Shown here piece by piece: positions 1-8,462 of a stretch of 64,000 nt of DNA. Both the position numbers and the translations under genes were made by a program. Origin of the DNA: Cohaesibacter gelatinilyticus (GTDB lineage: Bacteria; Pseudomonadota; Alphaproteobacteria; Rhizobiales; Cohaesibacteraceae); NCBI RefSeq assembly GCF_900215605.1, contig NZ_OBEL01000001.1:868001-932000 (forward strand), read 5' to 3'. The notes below the pieces were generated by a model, which saw only the letters and a list, made by a program, of their open reading frames with translations, did not search any database and was not told where the DNA came from. Positions within the stretch are counted from its first letter, which is position 1. Every line of letters starts with the position of its first letter.

Positions 1-1040
1 ACATAGCTCAGAGTGACCGCTTCTTCATTCAGCTTGTAGCGCCCGGCCTCAATGCGAGAAAGATCGAGAATCTCATTGATCAGGTTCAAAAGATGGCTGC
101 CCGAACTGTTGATGTCACCGACATATTCTCGATATTTGTCATTTGGTAACGGCCCGAGAACTTCATTCTGCATGATTTCGGAAAAGCCGAGAATGGCGTT
201 GAGTGGCGTGCGCAATTCATGTGACATGGTGGCCAGAAAACGGCTCTTGGCCGTATTGGCTTCCTCGGCTTGACGACGAGACTCGTCAGAAATGGCCTTG
301 GCTTGTTCCAGCTCCGCGATCAGAAAATCCTTCTCCATGCGGAAGTTCAGCATGGCCAGTGTCGAGCGATAAAGCCGATTTGCGAGCATCAGGAAGAAGA
401 ACATGGACCCGACTGCGAGCAGTGAGAGCGTCATGTCCATGTTTTCGGCATTCAACACGGCAGTGCCGATCACAACAGCCGAAATTGGCAGAGTTCCCGC
501 CCAGGTGCTGGCAGGCAGGGTGAAGCAAAGCATGGTGGAGACCGCCACCACGATCAGCATGATGGCGAAATGAAATTCGGCCAGATAGGCTACGTCTTTT
601 TGTGTTGGCAGCAGTAAAATACTCGCCCAGATGATGCCCGAAAAGAGGTCTCCAACAAAGAAACGGCGCTTCCAGCTACTCAGATCAAGATCTTCCTGCG
701 GCAAATCTTCGAACTTGCGTGCCAGCATCAGCATGACCAGATGAGCAACAAAAGCCGCAGCAATCCAGGACAGAGTATGCAACGGTGTTGCCCACAGAGT
801 GGACACTGCACCAACAATCAGCAAAAGCAAAGGAATGGCCAAGGAAGCACTGGTGCGGTTTTTGGCGTACATCATGGTCAGTTCATGCTGAAACGATGGC
901 CGATAGCCATTGGTCGTGTTCAACTGTTCGCGAACATCATGCACGGTACGCAAAACTGCGCGACGGCGTGCCGCACGTTTACTGTTTATGCCCCGACTGT
1001 CATTTTCTTTCGAGCGGCGAACGCTTTGGGCTCCAGCCAT
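1..1040 (-). CDS. Membrane-bound sensor histidine kinase, N-terminal part (DivJ/PleC/PdhS-like)
   Basis: The reading frame starts at 1040 and runs off the left edge, leaving 346 residues of sensor, dimerisation domain and phosphoacceptor; the ATP-binding domain lies outside. Residues about 65-85, 90-106, 128-145, 158-176, 182-196 and 204-220 are hydrophobic, so five or six membrane helices are likely. A coiled linker (about 235-265) leads to the H-box SHELRTPLNAILGFSEI with the phosphoacceptor His at 274. The sequence after the H-box (EILDLSRIEAGRYKL) is of the kind found in PleC, DivJ and PdhS kinases of the alphaproteobacterial cell-cycle pathway. That is a family resemblance and not proof of role. 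No PAS domain is seen between membrane part and H-box. The upstream region is shared with a divergent gene and holds a CtrA-like box at 1138-1152. Confidence 0.85.
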   Translation of the reverse strand, partial: MAGAQSVRRSKENDSRGINSKRAARRRAVLRTVHDVREQLNTTNGYRPSFQHELTMMYAKNRTSASLAIPLLLLIVGAVSTLWATPLHTLSWIAAAFVAHLVMLMLARKFEDLPQEDLDLSSWKRRFFVGDLFSGIIWASILLLPTQKDVAYLAEFHFAIMLIVVAVSTMLCFTLPASTWAGTLPISAVVIGTAVLNAENMDMTLSLLAVGSMFFFLMLANRLYRSTLAMLNFRMEKDFLIAELEQAKAISDESRRQAEEANTAKSRFLATMSHELRTPLNAILGFSEIMQNEVLGPLPNDKYREYVGDINSSGSHLLNLINEILDLSRIEAGRYKLNEEAVTLSY

Positions 1041-1137
1041 GAAAAAGAATGCCTCTAGTGAAGGGATGCTCAAGTCATCACGTTTATTTTTATGCAACTT
1101 TGAAACAAATGTCTTAAAATCCCCCTCAGGAAGATGG

Positions 1138-1152
1138 TTAATTGCTCGTTAA
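1138..1152. promoter_or_regulatory. Candidate CtrA box, TTAA-N7-TTAA
   Basis: The 15 bases read TTAA, seven bases, TTAA, an exact match to the CtrA consensus of alphaproteobacteria. It lies about 100 bases upstream of the histidine kinase start and about 120 upstream of the divergent glycosylase-like gene. A motif with eight fixed bases is expected about once by chance in 64 kb, so only its position gives it weight. Confidence 0.3.
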
Positions 1153-1269
1153 ATCAGATTTGTGGAAACTATATAAATAGTTGATTTATATTATTAAAAT
1201 TGAAATTCCATATGGTGCTGGAACAAGGATTTATTTAGACCGGTCGACATGGGTAAAACAGGGATCAAA

Positions 1270-1902
1270 ATGGTGGGAAAACAGCGGGAAAGACAGCTTG
1301 AAGATCTCCGGCATGAGATCGAATCCTGTCGTCGATGTCGAGACAATCCGGTTGGTGTCCAGTTACCCCACGAACCCAATCCTGTTGTGCGCCTTTCCAG
1401 CTCAGCGCGCATCTGTATTGCAGGGCAGGCACCGGGAATTCGCGTGCACGAAAGTTCTCTTCCATTCAATGATCCGTCAGGGGATCGTTTGCGCCAATGG
1501 ATGGGCATTGATCGTGATCTCTTTTATGACGAAAACCGGATTGCGATCGTCCCAATGGGTTTTTGCTTTCCTGGTTGGGACAAAAAGGGAGGGGATTTGC
1601 CACCGCGAAAGGAGTGTCGAGAGCTGTGGCATGATCAACTTTTTGAACTCATGCCGCAGATAGAATTGGTTTTGGTGATTGGTCAATATGCCCAGCGCTA
1701 TCATATGAAAGAGTTACGCAAGAAAACTCTGACCGAGACTGTAAGAAATGCAGTAGAGATTTTCGAAAATTCCCAGAAACCCCAATTGCTTCCTTTGCCT
1801 CATCCTTCCTGGAGAAATTCTGGTTGGTTGAAGCGCAATCCATGGTTTGAAGATCAGGTTCTTCCATTGCTGAAACAGGAGGTCAGACGTTTGACATGTT
1901 GA
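1270..1902 (+). CDS. Uracil-DNA glycosylase family protein
   Basis: A 210-residue protein with the layout of the COG1573 uracil-DNA glycosylase superfamily. An N-terminal Cys pair (ESCRRCRDNP) is followed by motif A as IAGQAPGIRVHE, by NDPSGDRLRQWMGI, a central VLVIGQYAQRYH strand, and the motif-B-like LPLPHPSWRN near residue 180. These proteins bind DNA and in characterised members excise uracil; activity of this branch is not known to me. The usual motif is GEAPG, here GQAPG. Whether the Cys residues hold an iron-sulfur cluster cannot be told from sequence. Start chosen at 1270 because AGGGA lies six bases upstream; an in-frame ATG at 1249 has no ribosome site. It is a single gene, divergent from the histidine kinase. 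Confidence 0.8.
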   Translation: MVGKQRERQLEDLRHEIESCRRCRDNPVGVQLPHEPNPVVRLSSSARICIAGQAPGIRVHESSLPFNDPSGDRLRQWMGIDRDLFYDENRIAIVPMGFCFPGWDKKGGDLPPRKECRELWHDQLFELMPQIELVLVIGQYAQRYHMKELRKKTLTETVRNAVEIFENSQKPQLLPLPHPSWRNSGWLKRNPWFEDQVLPLLKQEVRRLTC

Positions 1903-2145
1903 TATATCTGCAAAATTTTGGACTGATCGGGAAAGTATGACAAATTATGTGAACGAAGATGTGAAGCTGCTATGGAGAACGCCTTAATTTTCGGAAGTTT
2001 GCAAAATTAATATTAAATGAGAAGTATGAGCTATTTGGTGTTATGAAACCTTGTGTTTGAGAATGAATTTCTATAAATTTGAAGTTAGGCAATGTTTGTT
2101 GGAATGAATTTCCGAATTGTTGACTGCTAAAGGTTGGATTGAAAA

Positions 2146-2625
2146 ATGTTGGACCGTCTTGATCGTCGAATTCTACAGATCCTGCAAGAGGACGCGACTA
2201 TGCCCGTGGCGGAAATTGGCCGCCGGGTTGGCCTTTCAACCACACCTTGCTGGCGACGAATCCAGAAAATGGAAGAAGAAGGTGTTATCACTGGTCGTGT
2301 GGTCATCCTTGATCCGGAAAAGGTCAATGCCAAAGTCACAGCTTTTGTAGCGGTTACGACCACGGAACATTCCTCTGATTGGCTGAAGCGCTTTGCAGAT
2401 GTTATTCGCGACTTTCCGGAAGTGGTCGAGTTTTACCGCATGGCCGGACAGGTAGATTATCTGTTGCGTGTGGTTGTACCGGATATCGAAAGCTATGATG
2501 TTTTTTACAAAAAACTGATCGGTCGTATTGAAGTTGGCGATATCTCTACTACATTTGCAATGGAGCAGATAAAATACACCACGGCATTGCCGCTGAATTA
2601 TCTGCCGGAAAAAGAGCCTCGCTGA
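2146..2625 (+). CDS. Lrp/AsnC family transcriptional regulator
   Basis: A 159-residue protein of the usual Lrp/AsnC length. Residues 1-60 form the winged helix-turn-helix (LDRRILQILQEDATMPVAEI, then GLSTTPCWRRIQKMEEEGVI); residues about 70-150 form the RAM ligand-binding domain with VVEFYRMAGQVDYLLRVVV. Members bind DNA as dimers or octamers and sense amino acids. No target is evident: the gene stands alone, its own promoter region is AT-rich (1903-2145), and a strong terminator follows. The ribosome site is weak (GGATTG upstream of ATG). Confidence 0.92.
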   Translation: MLDRLDRRILQILQEDATMPVAEIGRRVGLSTTPCWRRIQKMEEEGVITGRVVILDPEKVNAKVTAFVAVTTTEHSSDWLKRFADVIRDFPEVVEFYRMAGQVDYLLRVVVPDIESYDVFYKKLIGRIEVGDISTTFAMEQIKYTTALPLNYLPEKEPR

Positions 2626-2686
2626 CCTTCTGCGACACAAAAGGTTAGGCTCTCCTATGATAGCTTGGCGCTATCTCGACAAAGAA

Positions 2687-2725
2687 AAGCCCGCTTTCTT
2701 CATTGAAGAAGCGGGCTTTCTTGTT
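2687..2725 (+). terminator. Rho-independent terminator of the Lrp gene
   Basis: AAGCCCGCTT and GAAGAAGCGGGCTT form a stem of about 14 pairs with one bulge around an ATT loop, followed by TTTCTTGTTTT. Confidence 0.9.
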
Positions 2726-2778
2726 TTAGGTGGATAGCCCACATTGTAATTCTCGGTCGTGATCAAGCAGAGCGACGA

Positions 2779-2804
2779 GAAGATGTGTCCCGGCGATTGC
2801 AGCC
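2779..2804. repeat. Degenerate copy of the 3' end of the downstream reductase gene
   Basis: This 26-base segment matches 2922-2947, inside the last codons of the reductase gene at 2894-3766, at 23 of 26 positions (shared blocks GAAGATGTGTCCC and CGATTGC). On the minus strand it would read GCNRRDTSSRRSA then stop, against GGNRWDTSSLVALLNRD in the gene. The copy lies 143 bp away, just past the stop codon. It may be a relic of a tandem duplication. Confidence 0.5.
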
Positions 2805-2863
2805 ACAAGATACGTTTTGGTGAGCGAAGCGAACCAAGACAAGCGTATTCGAAAGAAAATGGA

Positions 2864-2882
2864 TGGGCGGTTTTGCCACCCA
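2864..2882 (-). terminator. Probable terminator of the reductase gene
   Basis: On the minus strand TGGGTGG-CAAAA-CCGCCCA forms a seven-pair stem including one G-U pair, then TCCATTTTCTTTC. It begins about ten bases after the stop codon. Confidence 0.6.
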
Positions 2883-2893
2883 GCCAGTCTTGA

Positions 2894-3766
2894 TTAGTCG
2901 CGGTTCAAAAGTGCTACAAGGGAAGATGTGTCCCAACGATTGCCGCCCATGCCCTGCACTTGCGCATAGTACTGATCGACACTGGCAGTTACTGGAAGGC
3001 GGGCGCCATTGTTACGGGCTTCGTCCAGAACAATCGAGAGATCTTTACGCATCCAGTCTACAGCAAAGCCGAAGTCGAACTCACCCTTGGCCATGGTGCC
3101 GGCACGGTTCTCCATCTGCCAGGATCCCGCTGCTCCTTTGGAGATCACATCTACAACTGCATCAACATCCAAGCCAGCTTTCTGGGCGAAATGCACGCCT
3201 TCAGACAGGCCTTGAACCAAACCTGCAATACAAATCTGGTTGACCATCTTGGTCAATTGGCCAGCGCCAGATGCGCCCATCAGGCCAACCATGCGCGCAA
3301 AGCATTCGATTGCTGGTTTGGCTTGCGCAAAAATGGCTTCATCGCCACCACACATGACAGTCAACACACCATTCTCGGCGCCAGCTTGGCCACCAGACAC
3401 GGGAGCATCAATGAAACCGACGCCGATATCCTTGGCGTCTTGATAGAGCTCGCGTGCGACTTCAGCAGATGCAGTGGTGTTATCGACAAAGATGGAACCT
3501 GGCTTCATGGTAGCAAATGCACCGTCAGGGCCAGTGGTAACCGAACGCAAATCATCGTCATTGCCCACGCAGGCAAAAACAAAATCCGCTCCTTCCGCTG
3601 CTTTGGCAGGTGTTTCAGCATAGTCCCCACCGTGCTCTTCTACCCATTTTTGAGCTTTGGCAGTTGTGCGGTTATAGACGGTCACAGCATGTCCGCCTTT
3701 GGACTTCAAATATCCCGCCATCGGGTAGCCCATCACGCCAAGGCCAATGAATGCAACTTTTGCCAT
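2894..3766 (-). CDS. NAD(P)-dependent 3-hydroxyisobutyrate dehydrogenase-family reductase
   Basis: A 290-residue beta-hydroxyacid dehydrogenase of family-typical length. The N-terminal Rossmann motif is IGLGVMGYPMAGYL (7-20). The substrate motif DAPVSGGQAGAENG lies at 120-133, and GAGQLTKMVNQ places the catalytic Lys at 173. The family includes 3-hydroxyisobutyrate dehydrogenase (valine breakdown) and tartronate semialdehyde reductase (glyoxylate use). The sequence alone does not choose between them, and no pathway neighbours help. After position 30 the sequence is VYNRTTAK; an Arg there often goes with NADPH preference, which is inference. The start has a good ribosome site (GGAGAGAGAC before ATG). 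It has its own terminator and appears to be a single gene. Confidence 0.9.
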   Translation of the reverse strand: MAKVAFIGLGVMGYPMAGYLKSKGGHAVTVYNRTTAKAQKWVEEHGGDYAETPAKAAEGADFVFACVGNDDDLRSVTTGPDGAFATMKPGSIFVDNTTASAEVARELYQDAKDIGVGFIDAPVSGGQAGAENGVLTVMCGGDEAIFAQAKPAIECFARMVGLMGASGAGQLTKMVNQICIAGLVQGLSEGVHFAQKAGLDVDAVVDVISKGAAGSWQMENRAGTMAKGEFDFGFAVDWMRKDLSIVLDEARNNGARLPVTASVDQYYAQVQGMGGNRWDTSSLVALLNRD

Positions 3767-3931
3767 GTCTCTCTCCTCAATTTATGGGAAGGAGGGCCAT
3801 TCACCGGCCCGTTTTGATTTATGCGAACAATAGACAAGCAAATCCGCTTTGTCAGGCCATCATATTGTCTGGAAACAATTTTGCAGGGGAGGGAGCAGAG
3901 AACTCTTTTGATTGTCCATCGTGAAGGAATG

Positions 3932-4543
3932 TCAATACATCATGTCCTTGTAGCGCTCCAACATCTCTTCGCGCGTCTCTGCCGGACCATCCAGTTGTGT
4001 ATGGGCTTTCATGATTTCCCCCATGGCCGGGAAAGAAGATCGTTCAATCGCATAGTCCCCAGCCCATAGCTTGGAGCGCATCAAAGCTTTTGCACACTGG
4101 AAATAGACCTCCTGTGCTTTGACACGGATGATCGATTTTGGGGTTTTGTTTTGCACACTGAAGTGGGCGCACAACTCGGAATCTGTTTCGATCTCTGCAA
4201 CACCTTGAATGCGCAGTGTTTCATCCATACCAGGCACCAGAAAGAGAATGCCAATAGCTGGATTCTCAATCAGATTCTCCAGCGTATCGATGCGATTATT
4301 GCCTCGACGATCTGGAATAAGCAGAGAGATTTTATTCTCGATCTCTACAAAGCCCGGCGCATCTCCTCGTGGAGAGATATCGACCAAACCGTCCTTGCCC
4401 TGAGTTGAGAGAACGAGGAAAGGGGAGAGAGCAATGAAACGCTGGCAATAGTCATCGACATGATCAATCACCTTATTGGTCGGTATTGGCTTGGGATGAC
4501 CGTAGAGGGCACGTAGATCTTCTTTTGAACGCATGATTGTCAT
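3932..4543 (-). CDS. Pyridoxamine 5'-phosphate oxidase-family flavoprotein (MSMEG_1061-like)
   Basis: A 203-residue split-barrel flavoprotein of the PPOX superfamily. The family core is visible: SPFLVLSTQGKDGLVDISPRGDAPGFVEI (in parts, residues 38-66), LLIPDRRGNNRIDTLENL and GILFLVPGMDETLRIQGVAEI, which are FMN-contact regions in relatives. C-terminal VYFQCAKALMRSKLW is typical of the MSMEG_1061 subfamily, whose substrates are unknown to me. It probably reduces or oxidises a small molecule using FMN. The gene lies downstream of glyS but is cut off from it by a strong terminator. Ribosome site AGGAAA lies upstream of ATG 4543. Confidence 0.85.
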   Translation of the reverse strand: MTIMRSKEDLRALYGHPKPIPTNKVIDHVDDYCQRFIALSPFLVLSTQGKDGLVDISPRGDAPGFVEIENKISLLIPDRRGNNRIDTLENLIENPAIGILFLVPGMDETLRIQGVAEIETDSELCAHFSVQNKTPKSIIRVKAQEVYFQCAKALMRSKLWAGDYAIERSSFPAMGEIMKAHTQLDGPAETREEMLERYKDMMY

Positions 4544-4578
4544 AATGGATTTCCTGATTTCAAAAAGACTAAGTCATT

Positions 4579-4602
4579 AAAAAAGGCGGCTCGAAGCCGC
4601 CT
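4579..4602 (-). terminator. Terminator of glyS
   Basis: On the minus strand AGGCGGCT-TCG-AGCCGCCT is a perfect eight-pair hairpin followed by TTTTTT, starting five bases after the glyS stop codon. Confidence 0.95.
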
Positions 4603-4606
4603 GATT

Positions 4607-6679
4607 TTATCCTGAAATCTTGGAGAAGTCTGCCACCGTTCTGGTGGTCTCCCTGATCTGGTTGAGCATCTTCAGGCGGTTCTCACGAACCTCGGCCCGC
4701 TCATCATTCACGTGTACCTCTATCATGAATGCATCGACAGGAGCACGCAGTGCTGCTAACGCAGACATCGCAGCTTCAAAGTCTTCTTTTTCAACCGCCT
4801 CAACAGCTGCGGAACGAGCGGTATCAATGGCTGCGGCAAGGGCAATTTCCTCCGCCGCATCCAGATGTGCGCCTTCCACCTGACCGTTATAGGTCTCGCC
4901 GGACTTCTTCTCTTCAGCACGCAAGATGTTGGTCGCACGGCGATAACCTGCCAGCAGGTTTGTACCATCTTCACTGGAGAGAAATTCGCCCAGCGCTTCG
5001 ACACGCTTGGAGATCATCAGCACATCGTCCTGATTACCGAGACCGAAGACCGCATCGATCAGATCATGGCGTGCGCCTTTGTCTTTCAGATGAACGCTCA
5101 AACGATCCGCAAAGAAGCCCATGAGATCACGGCCTTGAGTGAAATCAGGGCGAGCAGTCTTGAAGACGTCAAAGAGAGACAGACGAATGTTGTTGTCTTC
5201 CAAAATGCGGATCACACCAAGCGCTGCACGACGCAGAGCAAATGGGTCTTTGGAACCGGTTGGCTTTTCATCTATCGCCCAGAAACCGGTCAACAAATCC
5301 AGCTTGTCGGCCAATGCGACAGAAGCTGCGACTGGATTGCTCGGAATCTCGTCTGAGGGACCTTGCGGTTTGTAATGCATCTCAATGGCTTCGGCGACTG
5401 ATGCATCCTCATCTTGTGCCAATGCATAATAACGGCCCATCAGACCTTGCAGCTCAGGGAATTCGAACACCATGTCGGAGACAAGGTCTGCTTTGGCCAG
5501 CTTGGCGGCGCGGGCGGCTTTATCTGCATCTGCACCAACCAGTGGCGCAAGGGCAGAAGACAGAGCGATCAAACGTTCAACGCGTTCAGTCTGTGTACCG
5601 AGTTTCTCATGGAAGACCATATTATCCAGCTTGTAGAGGCGTGTCTCCAAGCCGGTCTTCAAGTCAGTTTCCCAGAAGAATTTGGCATCAGACAGGCGTG
5701 CACGCACAACCTTCTCATTACCAGCAACAATAGTCGCACCATCATCTGGCGCAATCAGGTTGGAAACCAGTACGAACTTATTGGCCAGTTTACCGGTTTT
5801 CTGATCTTTCAGAACGAAGCATTTCTGATGCTCACGAATGGAAGTCTGGATCACCTCATCCGGCATATCCAAAAACTCTTCGTCAAAGGAACCCATCAGA
5901 ACCACTGGCCACTCGACCAGACCACCGACTTCTTCGAGCAAGCCACCATCTTCGACCAGTTCCAGACCTTGTGCAAAGGCCAGGGTCTTGGCGTCGTTCA
6001 GAATGATGTCCTTACGTTCATCGAGATCAAGGATCACTTTGCGGGCCTTCAGGCCTGCTTCATAATCGTCAAAGCGTTTGACGTCAAAGCGTTCCTTGCC
6101 ATGGAAACGATGGCCTTCCGTTGTGTTGCCAGTTACAATACCATCAACGTCAAAGGTGATAACCTCTGGTGCTTCTGCATCAATCCCAAATGTACAGACA
6201 ATGGAGTGCAGTGGGCGAACCCAGCGAAGCGCGCCTTCTCCAGCCACACCCCATTTCTGAGATTTGGGCCAAGGGAATTTACGGATTGTCTCAGGTACCA
6301 GCCCGGCAATGATGTCCTCCGCCTTACGGCCCGGCTTGTTGATCACAGCCACATAGAAGTCACCCTTTTTCGGGTCGGACTGAATGGTTGCCTCATCAAT
6401 GCTGGATAGACCGGCACCACGAAGGAAGCCCGCCAGAGCTTTTTCAGGAGCGCCGACGCGTGGGCCCTTGCGCTCTTCGCGGATATCGGGAGAAGAAGCC
6501 GTGCAACCGGAAACGACCAGCGTCAGACGACGAGGGGTTGCAAAAGCCCGAGCGCCCTCATAGGTCAAACCGGCATCAACCAGACCATTGGTGATCAGTT
6601 TTTTCAAATCATCGGCTGCCTTGCGTTGCATGCGGGCAGGAATTTCCTCGGAAAAAAGCTCAAGCAGAAGATCTGGCAT
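4607..6679 (-). CDS. glyS: Glycine--tRNA ligase beta subunit
   Basis: A full-length 690-residue beta subunit of the alpha2-beta2 bacterial glycyl-tRNA synthetase, which charges tRNA-Gly. The start [20 protein letters not shown] is the family signature, followed by RRLTLVVSG, the KGPRVGAP region and [10 protein letters not shown]. The C-terminal part ([20 protein letters not shown], in pieces) is the DALR-type anticodon-binding domain. The alpha subunit gene glyQ, needed for the aminoacylation core, is normally just upstream. Here the upstream neighbour is an ABC permease gene with its own terminator, so glyS has a separate promoter in 6680-6790 and glyQ must be elsewhere. Confidence 0.97.
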   Translation of the reverse strand: MPDLLLELFSEEIPARMQRKAADDLKKLITNGLVDAGLTYEGARAFATPRRLTLVVSGCTASSPDIREERKGPRVGAPEKALAGFLRGAGLSSIDEATIQSDPKKGDFYVAVINKPGRKAEDIIAGLVPETIRKFPWPKSQKWGVAGEGALRWVRPLHSIVCTFGIDAEAPEVITFDVDGIVTGNTTEGHRFHGKERFDVKRFDDYEAGLKARKVILDLDERKDIILNDAKTLAFAQGLELVEDGGLLEEVGGLVEWPVVLMGSFDEEFLDMPDEVIQTSIREHQKCFVLKDQKTGKLANKFVLVSNLIAPDDGATIVAGNEKVVRARLSDAKFFWETDLKTGLETRLYKLDNMVFHEKLGTQTERVERLIALSSALAPLVGADADKAARAAKLAKADLVSDMVFEFPELQGLMGRYYALAQDEDASVAEAIEMHYKPQGPSDEIPSNPVAASVALADKLDLLTGFWAIDEKPTGSKDPFALRRAALGVIRILEDNNIRLSLFDVFKTARPDFTQGRDLMGFFADRLSVHLKDKGARHDLIDAVFGLGNQDDVLMISKRVEALGEFLSSEDGTNLLAGYRRATNILRAEEKKSGETYNGQVEGAHLDAAEEIALAAAIDTARSAAVEAVEKEDFEAAMSALAALRAPVDAFMIEVHVNDERAEVRENRLKMLNQIRETTRTVADFSKISG

Positions 6680-6790
6680 TGTCGTCTCGGTTGGCTGAAA
6701 TAATCATGTAAGTGCCTGAGTGACTAGCAATTGGATGCCGCGTTGTCACTTATAAAATGCGTTCACCGGGTTTGCGAGCACCTTGACCAC

Positions 6791-6825
6791 AAAAAAGCCC
6801 GGTACGAGAGGCTCGAACCGGGCTA
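6791..6825 (-). terminator. Terminator of the amino acid ABC transporter operon
   Basis: On the minus strand AGCCCGGT and ACCGGGCT form an eight-pair stem with extra pairing in a 13-base loop, followed by TTTTTTG. It starts about 20 bases after the stop codon of the second permease. Confidence 0.93.
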
Positions 6826-6845
6826 TCATGAGAGATGGATCTGAG

Positions 6846-7688
6846 TTAGCGGCGCAAGTGCCGGGTCAGGCGATGCTCCAATATATCCCAAAGTCGACGC
6901 ATCACCTCCACTACGATCAGATAGAAGATCGCGGCATAGATATAGGTCTGATAATCCAGGGTTTGAGAGAATGCCCGACGGGTATGGCCCATCAGATCAA
7001 AGATCGTAATAATGGAAACAACAGCGGAACCTTTGACCATCAGGATGATTTCATTGCCATAAGGGCGTAGAGCAACAATCAAGGCTTGCGGCAAGATAAT
7101 CTTGAAGAAGGTCACCATGTTTGGCAGGCCAAGGCTGGCTGCGCCTTCATGCTGACCTTTGGGCACATTCATGATGGCTCCGCGCAAGATCTCGGCCTGA
7201 TAGGCGGCGGTATTCAGCGAGAATGACAGCAATGCGATGGACCACGCGTCGCGGAAGAACCACCAAAGCCCTACATCCTGCCAGAATGAGCGGAAGGATC
7301 CAAAGCCATAATAGAGCAGGAAGAGCTGGGCGAGCAGAGGGGTGCCGCGGAAGAAATAGATATAACCAAAGCTGAAGCCACGTAAAATCTTGTTGGAAGA
7401 CATTCGGCCGAAAGCAATGGGAAGAGACAGTGCTGCACCGATGGTGACAGAGATGGCGACCAGTTTCAGAGTGGTTAGGAAACCATCAAAATATCGGGGA
7501 CCATATTTCTCGATCTGGGCAGGGTCGTAAGATGTAATCAGAAAAACAATCAGGGCGATTCCTGCTGCAATCCAGGATACTACACTCATAAGGCCCAGTA
7601 TTTTACCAACGGACCACTCGCTTTTGCGGGCCTCGGCAGGGCGAGGGCGCGATGAGATCATCTCGGAAGCGACATAAGCTTCACTCAT
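6846..7688 (-). CDS. Amino acid ABC transporter permease, HisM-type
   Basis: A 280-residue inner-membrane permease of the polar amino acid uptake family. A cytoplasmic N-terminus of about 30 residues precedes a helix at about 32-50. The rest contains the family pattern TTLKLVAISVTIGAALSLPI, FFRGTPLLAQLFLLYYG, and the EAA loop EGAASLGLPNMVTFFKIILP that docks the ATPase. It forms the channel with the partner permease encoded just upstream. The two genes overlap by one base in TAATG, so translation is coupled. No ATP-binding subunit gene follows; a terminator does. Confidence 0.93.
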   Translation of the reverse strand: MSEAYVASEMISSRPRPAEARKSEWSVGKILGLMSVVSWIAAGIALIVFLITSYDPAQIEKYGPRYFDGFLTTLKLVAISVTIGAALSLPIAFGRMSSNKILRGFSFGYIYFFRGTPLLAQLFLLYYGFGSFRSFWQDVGLWWFFRDAWSIALLSFSLNTAAYQAEILRGAIMNVPKGQHEGAASLGLPNMVTFFKIILPQALIVALRPYGNEIILMVKGSAVVSIITIFDLMGHTRRAFSQTLDYQTYIYAAIFYLIVVEVMRRLWDILEHRLTRHLRR

Positions 7689-8392
7689 TATCGAACCTCC
7701 CCACGGCGCACTGTTTTCTCAATTTTTTCGAGACCGACTGATGAGAGGAAGGTCAAAGCCAAATAGATCAGGCAGGCAAGGCTGAAAAACAGAAATGGTT
7801 CTTTCTCGACGCGCGCGGCAATGCCAGTAACACGGATTGTGTCCGCCAAGCCGATGACTGAAACAAGAGAGGTTTCTTTCAGCAAGATCAACCAAAGATT
7901 GGAAAGGCCAGGCAAGGCGAGTTTGATTAATTGCGGTAAGATGATCAGGCGCATGGTCTGAAAACGTGACAGTCCCAGAGCAGAAGCCCCTTCATATTGC
8001 CCCTGATTGATGCCTTTGAACGCAGAGAGAAAAACTTCACTGGCATAGGAGGAGAACACAAAACCCAGTGCGATCATGCCGGCAACAAAGGAATTGATCT
8101 CTATATTGATGCCAAAGACCTTCTGAAAAAGAAAATTGCCGAGAATTTGCGCTCCGTAAAATACGATGAACAGGGTCAGCAATTCAGGTAGACCGCGGAA
8201 GATTGTGGTGAAGATTTTGGCTGATACCTGCAAACTGGGCTCGCGCGAATTGATGCCCAACGCCAGAAAAAAACCAAGTAACAAGCCAAAAGGAAGCGTA
8301 GCAAGACCCAGAGATATGGTCACCCATATGCCACTAAGTATCTCATCCCCCCAGCCTGCATCGCCGTACGAGAGTAACGATAACAATTCCAT
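7688..8392 (-). CDS. Amino acid ABC transporter permease, HisQ-type
   Basis: A 234-residue permease, the partner of the HisM-type subunit. Five or so membrane helices are visible, with the entry motif FRGLPELLTLFIVFYGAQ and the ATPase-contact loop EGASALGLSRFQTMRLIILP. It belongs to the histidine / lysine-arginine-ornithine / octopine class of importers. It lies 70 bases downstream of the binding protein gene, separated by a strong stem-loop, which suggests lower expression than the binding protein. Confidence 0.93.
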   Translation of the reverse strand: MELLSLLSYGDAGWGDEILSGIWVTISLGLATLPFGLLLGFFLALGINSREPSLQVSAKIFTTIFRGLPELLTLFIVFYGAQILGNFLFQKVFGINIEINSFVAGMIALGFVFSSYASEVFLSAFKGINQGQYEGASALGLSRFQTMRLIILPQLIKLALPGLSNLWLILLKETSLVSVIGLADTIRVTGIAARVEKEPFLFFSLACLIYLALTFLSSVGLEKIEKTVRRGEVR

Positions 8393-8415
8393 AGTTGATC
8401 TGCCATCCTAAAGAA

Positions 8416-8440
8416 AACCCGGCGAGAAGCTCGCCGGGTT
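8416..8440 (-). other. Intercistronic stem-loop after the binding-protein gene
   Basis: AACCCGGCGAG and CTCGCCGGGTT are perfect 11-base arms with a three-base loop, followed on the minus strand by TTCTTT. It sits between the binding protein gene and the permease genes and probably acts as a partial terminator or 3'-end protector. Confidence 0.75.
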
Positions 8441-8462
8441 ATATCAATGCTTGGAGATGGGA

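Noticed and set aside
6790-6830. GGCTCGAACC pattern resembling the T-arm of a tRNA
   Set aside because: The bases form the loop of a clear terminator hairpin, and no acceptor or anticodon stem exists around it.
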